Assembly (NCBI GenBank): GCA_944371685.1 | Contig: CALVXV010000068.1 | Location: 1-6,488, forward strand | DNA: 6,488 bases | Direction: 5' to 3' | Origin: an uncultured Bacilli bacterium | GTDB lineage: Bacteria > Bacillota_I > Bacilli_A > RF39 > UBA660 | Part shown: positions 6,249 through 6,488 of the stretch, in pieces | How the letters are laid out: every line of letters starts with the position of its first letter | Position numbering within the stretch: position 1 is the first letter of the stretch | Position numbers and translations under genes: made by a program | The notes under the pieces: generated by a model | What the model was told of the DNA's origin: nothing | What the model saw: only the letters and a program-made list of their open reading frames with translations | Databases searched by the model: none

Positions 6249-6285
6249 AAAAAAGCACCTAACTCATCAGCGATGATTTAGGTGC
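6249..6285 (-). terminator. Terminator of the antisense RNA
   Basis: GCACCTAA (6255-6262) and TTAGGTGC (6278-6285) form a perfect 8-bp stem, with an inner CATC/GATG stem (6265-6268 with 6272-6275). On the - strand it is followed by six T (A-run 6249-6254). On the + strand no T-run follows, so it acts mainly leftward. Confidence 0.85.
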
Positions 6286-6297
6286 ACCAAACAAATT

Positions 6298-6332
6298 GGC
6301 CGCGCTCAACATCTTCGAATTGAACGTTCCTT
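6298..6332 (+). repeat. Right arm of long-range inverted repeat (toxin 3' UTR)
   Basis: GGCCGCGCTCAAC (6298-6310) and ATTGAACGTTCCTT (6319-6332) complement the two blocks of the left arm in reverse order. Eight bases (6311-6318) lie between them, opposite two bases on the left, leaving a small internal loop. Confidence 0.8.
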
Positions 6333-6336
6333 TTTT
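6319..6336 (+). terminator. Possible 3' end of the toxin mRNA
   Basis: A run of six T (6331-6336) follows directly on the right arm of the inverted repeat. I see no strong local hairpin before it. The only good partner for the upstream bases is the 5' end of the same transcript. Termination here is therefore tentative, and read-through or processing is possible. Confidence 0.35.
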
Positions 6337-6365
6337 ATTTTATGAGATTTCTCTCATCTATATAC

Positions 6366-6394
6366 ATGATATCATAAAAAAAGGTTTATATCAA
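6366..6394 (-). promoter_or_regulatory. Promoter of the antisense RNA
   Basis: Read on the - strand, TTGATA (6394-6389) and TATCAT (6371-6366) are 17 nt apart, and a TGA just before the -10 gives an extended -10 element. Transcription would start near 6357-6359. This promoter looks at least as strong as the toxin promoter, as expected for an antitoxin RNA made in excess. Confidence 0.75.
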
Positions 6395-6488
6395 TTGTTT
6401 TAAGTAAAGTATCAGGATAGAAACATAAAAAAATATAGAAAAAACTATTGACATGTAGTAAATACAATAAAGAAATGATATAAAAATA
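6395..6488 (+). other. Right edge: A+T-rich intergenic DNA with a TTGACA box
   Basis: No open frame of note is present. TTGACA at 6448-6453 is an exact -35 hexamer, but no good -10 lies 16-18 nt after it. TGATAT at 6476-6481 is 22 nt away, so a promoter is uncertain. ATGTAGTA (6453-6460) resembles half of a BlaI/MecI/CopY-type operator. It is probably the upstream region of a gene beyond the window. Confidence 0.3.

Larger units (their letters stand above)
6249..6359 (-). ncRNA. Candidate antisense RNA antitoxin, about 110 nt
   Basis: A - strand promoter at 6366-6394 and an intrinsic terminator at 6249-6285 bound a short RNA with no credible coding frame. It begins with a hairpin, ATGAGA-GAAA-TCTCAT (6357 down to 6342), which has a GNRA-type loop likely to protect the 5' end. 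It then reads through the complement of the toxin mRNA's 3' tail and terminates just past the toxin stop codon. It would therefore pair perfectly with the toxin 3' UTR but not with its coding region. Convergent toxin/antisense pairs overlapping at 3' ends are known for txpA/ratA and bsrG/SR4 of Bacillus and for fst/RNAII. Part of it resembles the toxin 5' leader in sequence. The transcript ends are predicted, not measured. Confidence 0.7.

Noticed and set aside
6070..6321. Direct repeat AACATCTT-NN-AATT at 6070-6083 and 6308-6321
   Set aside because: Twelve of 14 bases match, but one copy lies in the toxin promoter and the other in the internal loop of the right arm. In A+T-rich DNA this may be chance or a remnant of duplication.
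1..6488. CRISPR array, insertion sequence, tRNA, rRNA or riboswitch
   Set aside because: Reading by eye found no regularly spaced repeats, transposase motifs, terminal inverted repeats, tRNA cloverleaf or recognisable riboswitch core. The deletion at 4036 shows no IS remnant.

Overview
The window is A+T-rich, with short intergenic gaps, strong GGAGG-type ribosome binding sites, near-consensus TTGACA/TATAAT promoters and A/T-ending codons. This points to a low-GC Gram-positive bacterium (Bacillota). I cannot name the genus from the sequence.

Positions 1-162 hold the edge of an upstream unit, with a weak terminator-like hairpin, and then a consensus promoter with two copies of a TGACAC-A-GTGTCA operator. 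From 163 to 6033 everything lies on the + strand, packed with 1-26 nt gaps or 1-nt overlaps, and looks like one operon. In order it encodes a TetR-family regulator, a membrane-anchored cyclophilin-like protein, a two-domain carboxymuconolactone decarboxylase (CMD) family protein, a flavoprotein of the NADPH-dependent FMN reductase/iron-sulfur flavoprotein type, a cupin, a small flavodoxin, a truncated amidohydrolase, a broken SUMF1-flavodoxin fusion, and a six-helix DUF4405 membrane protein rich in histidines. A hairpin and T-rich tract at 6040-6067 ends the operon.

The gene set suggests a TetR-controlled redox module with flavin carriers, a possible haem-binding membrane protein and small-molecule enzymes. 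The substrate is unknown. The module is decaying in the middle. The amidohydrolase loses its C-terminal part exactly where SUMF1 homology begins, as if a deletion joined the two genes. The SUMF1-flavodoxin frame is also broken by a probable single-base loss near 4255.

Positions 6070-6395 hold the most interesting element, a candidate type I toxin-antitoxin locus. A good promoter drives a short mRNA that encodes a 25-residue hydrophobic peptide. Its Shine-Dalgarno sequence can be buried in a hairpin. Its 5' end can pair over about 27 bp with its own 3' tail. A convergent antisense RNA of about 110 nt has its own promoter and an intrinsic terminator just past the toxin stop codon. The remaining right edge (6395-6488) is A+T-rich, carries a TTGACA box, and probably belongs to the next gene's promoter region.
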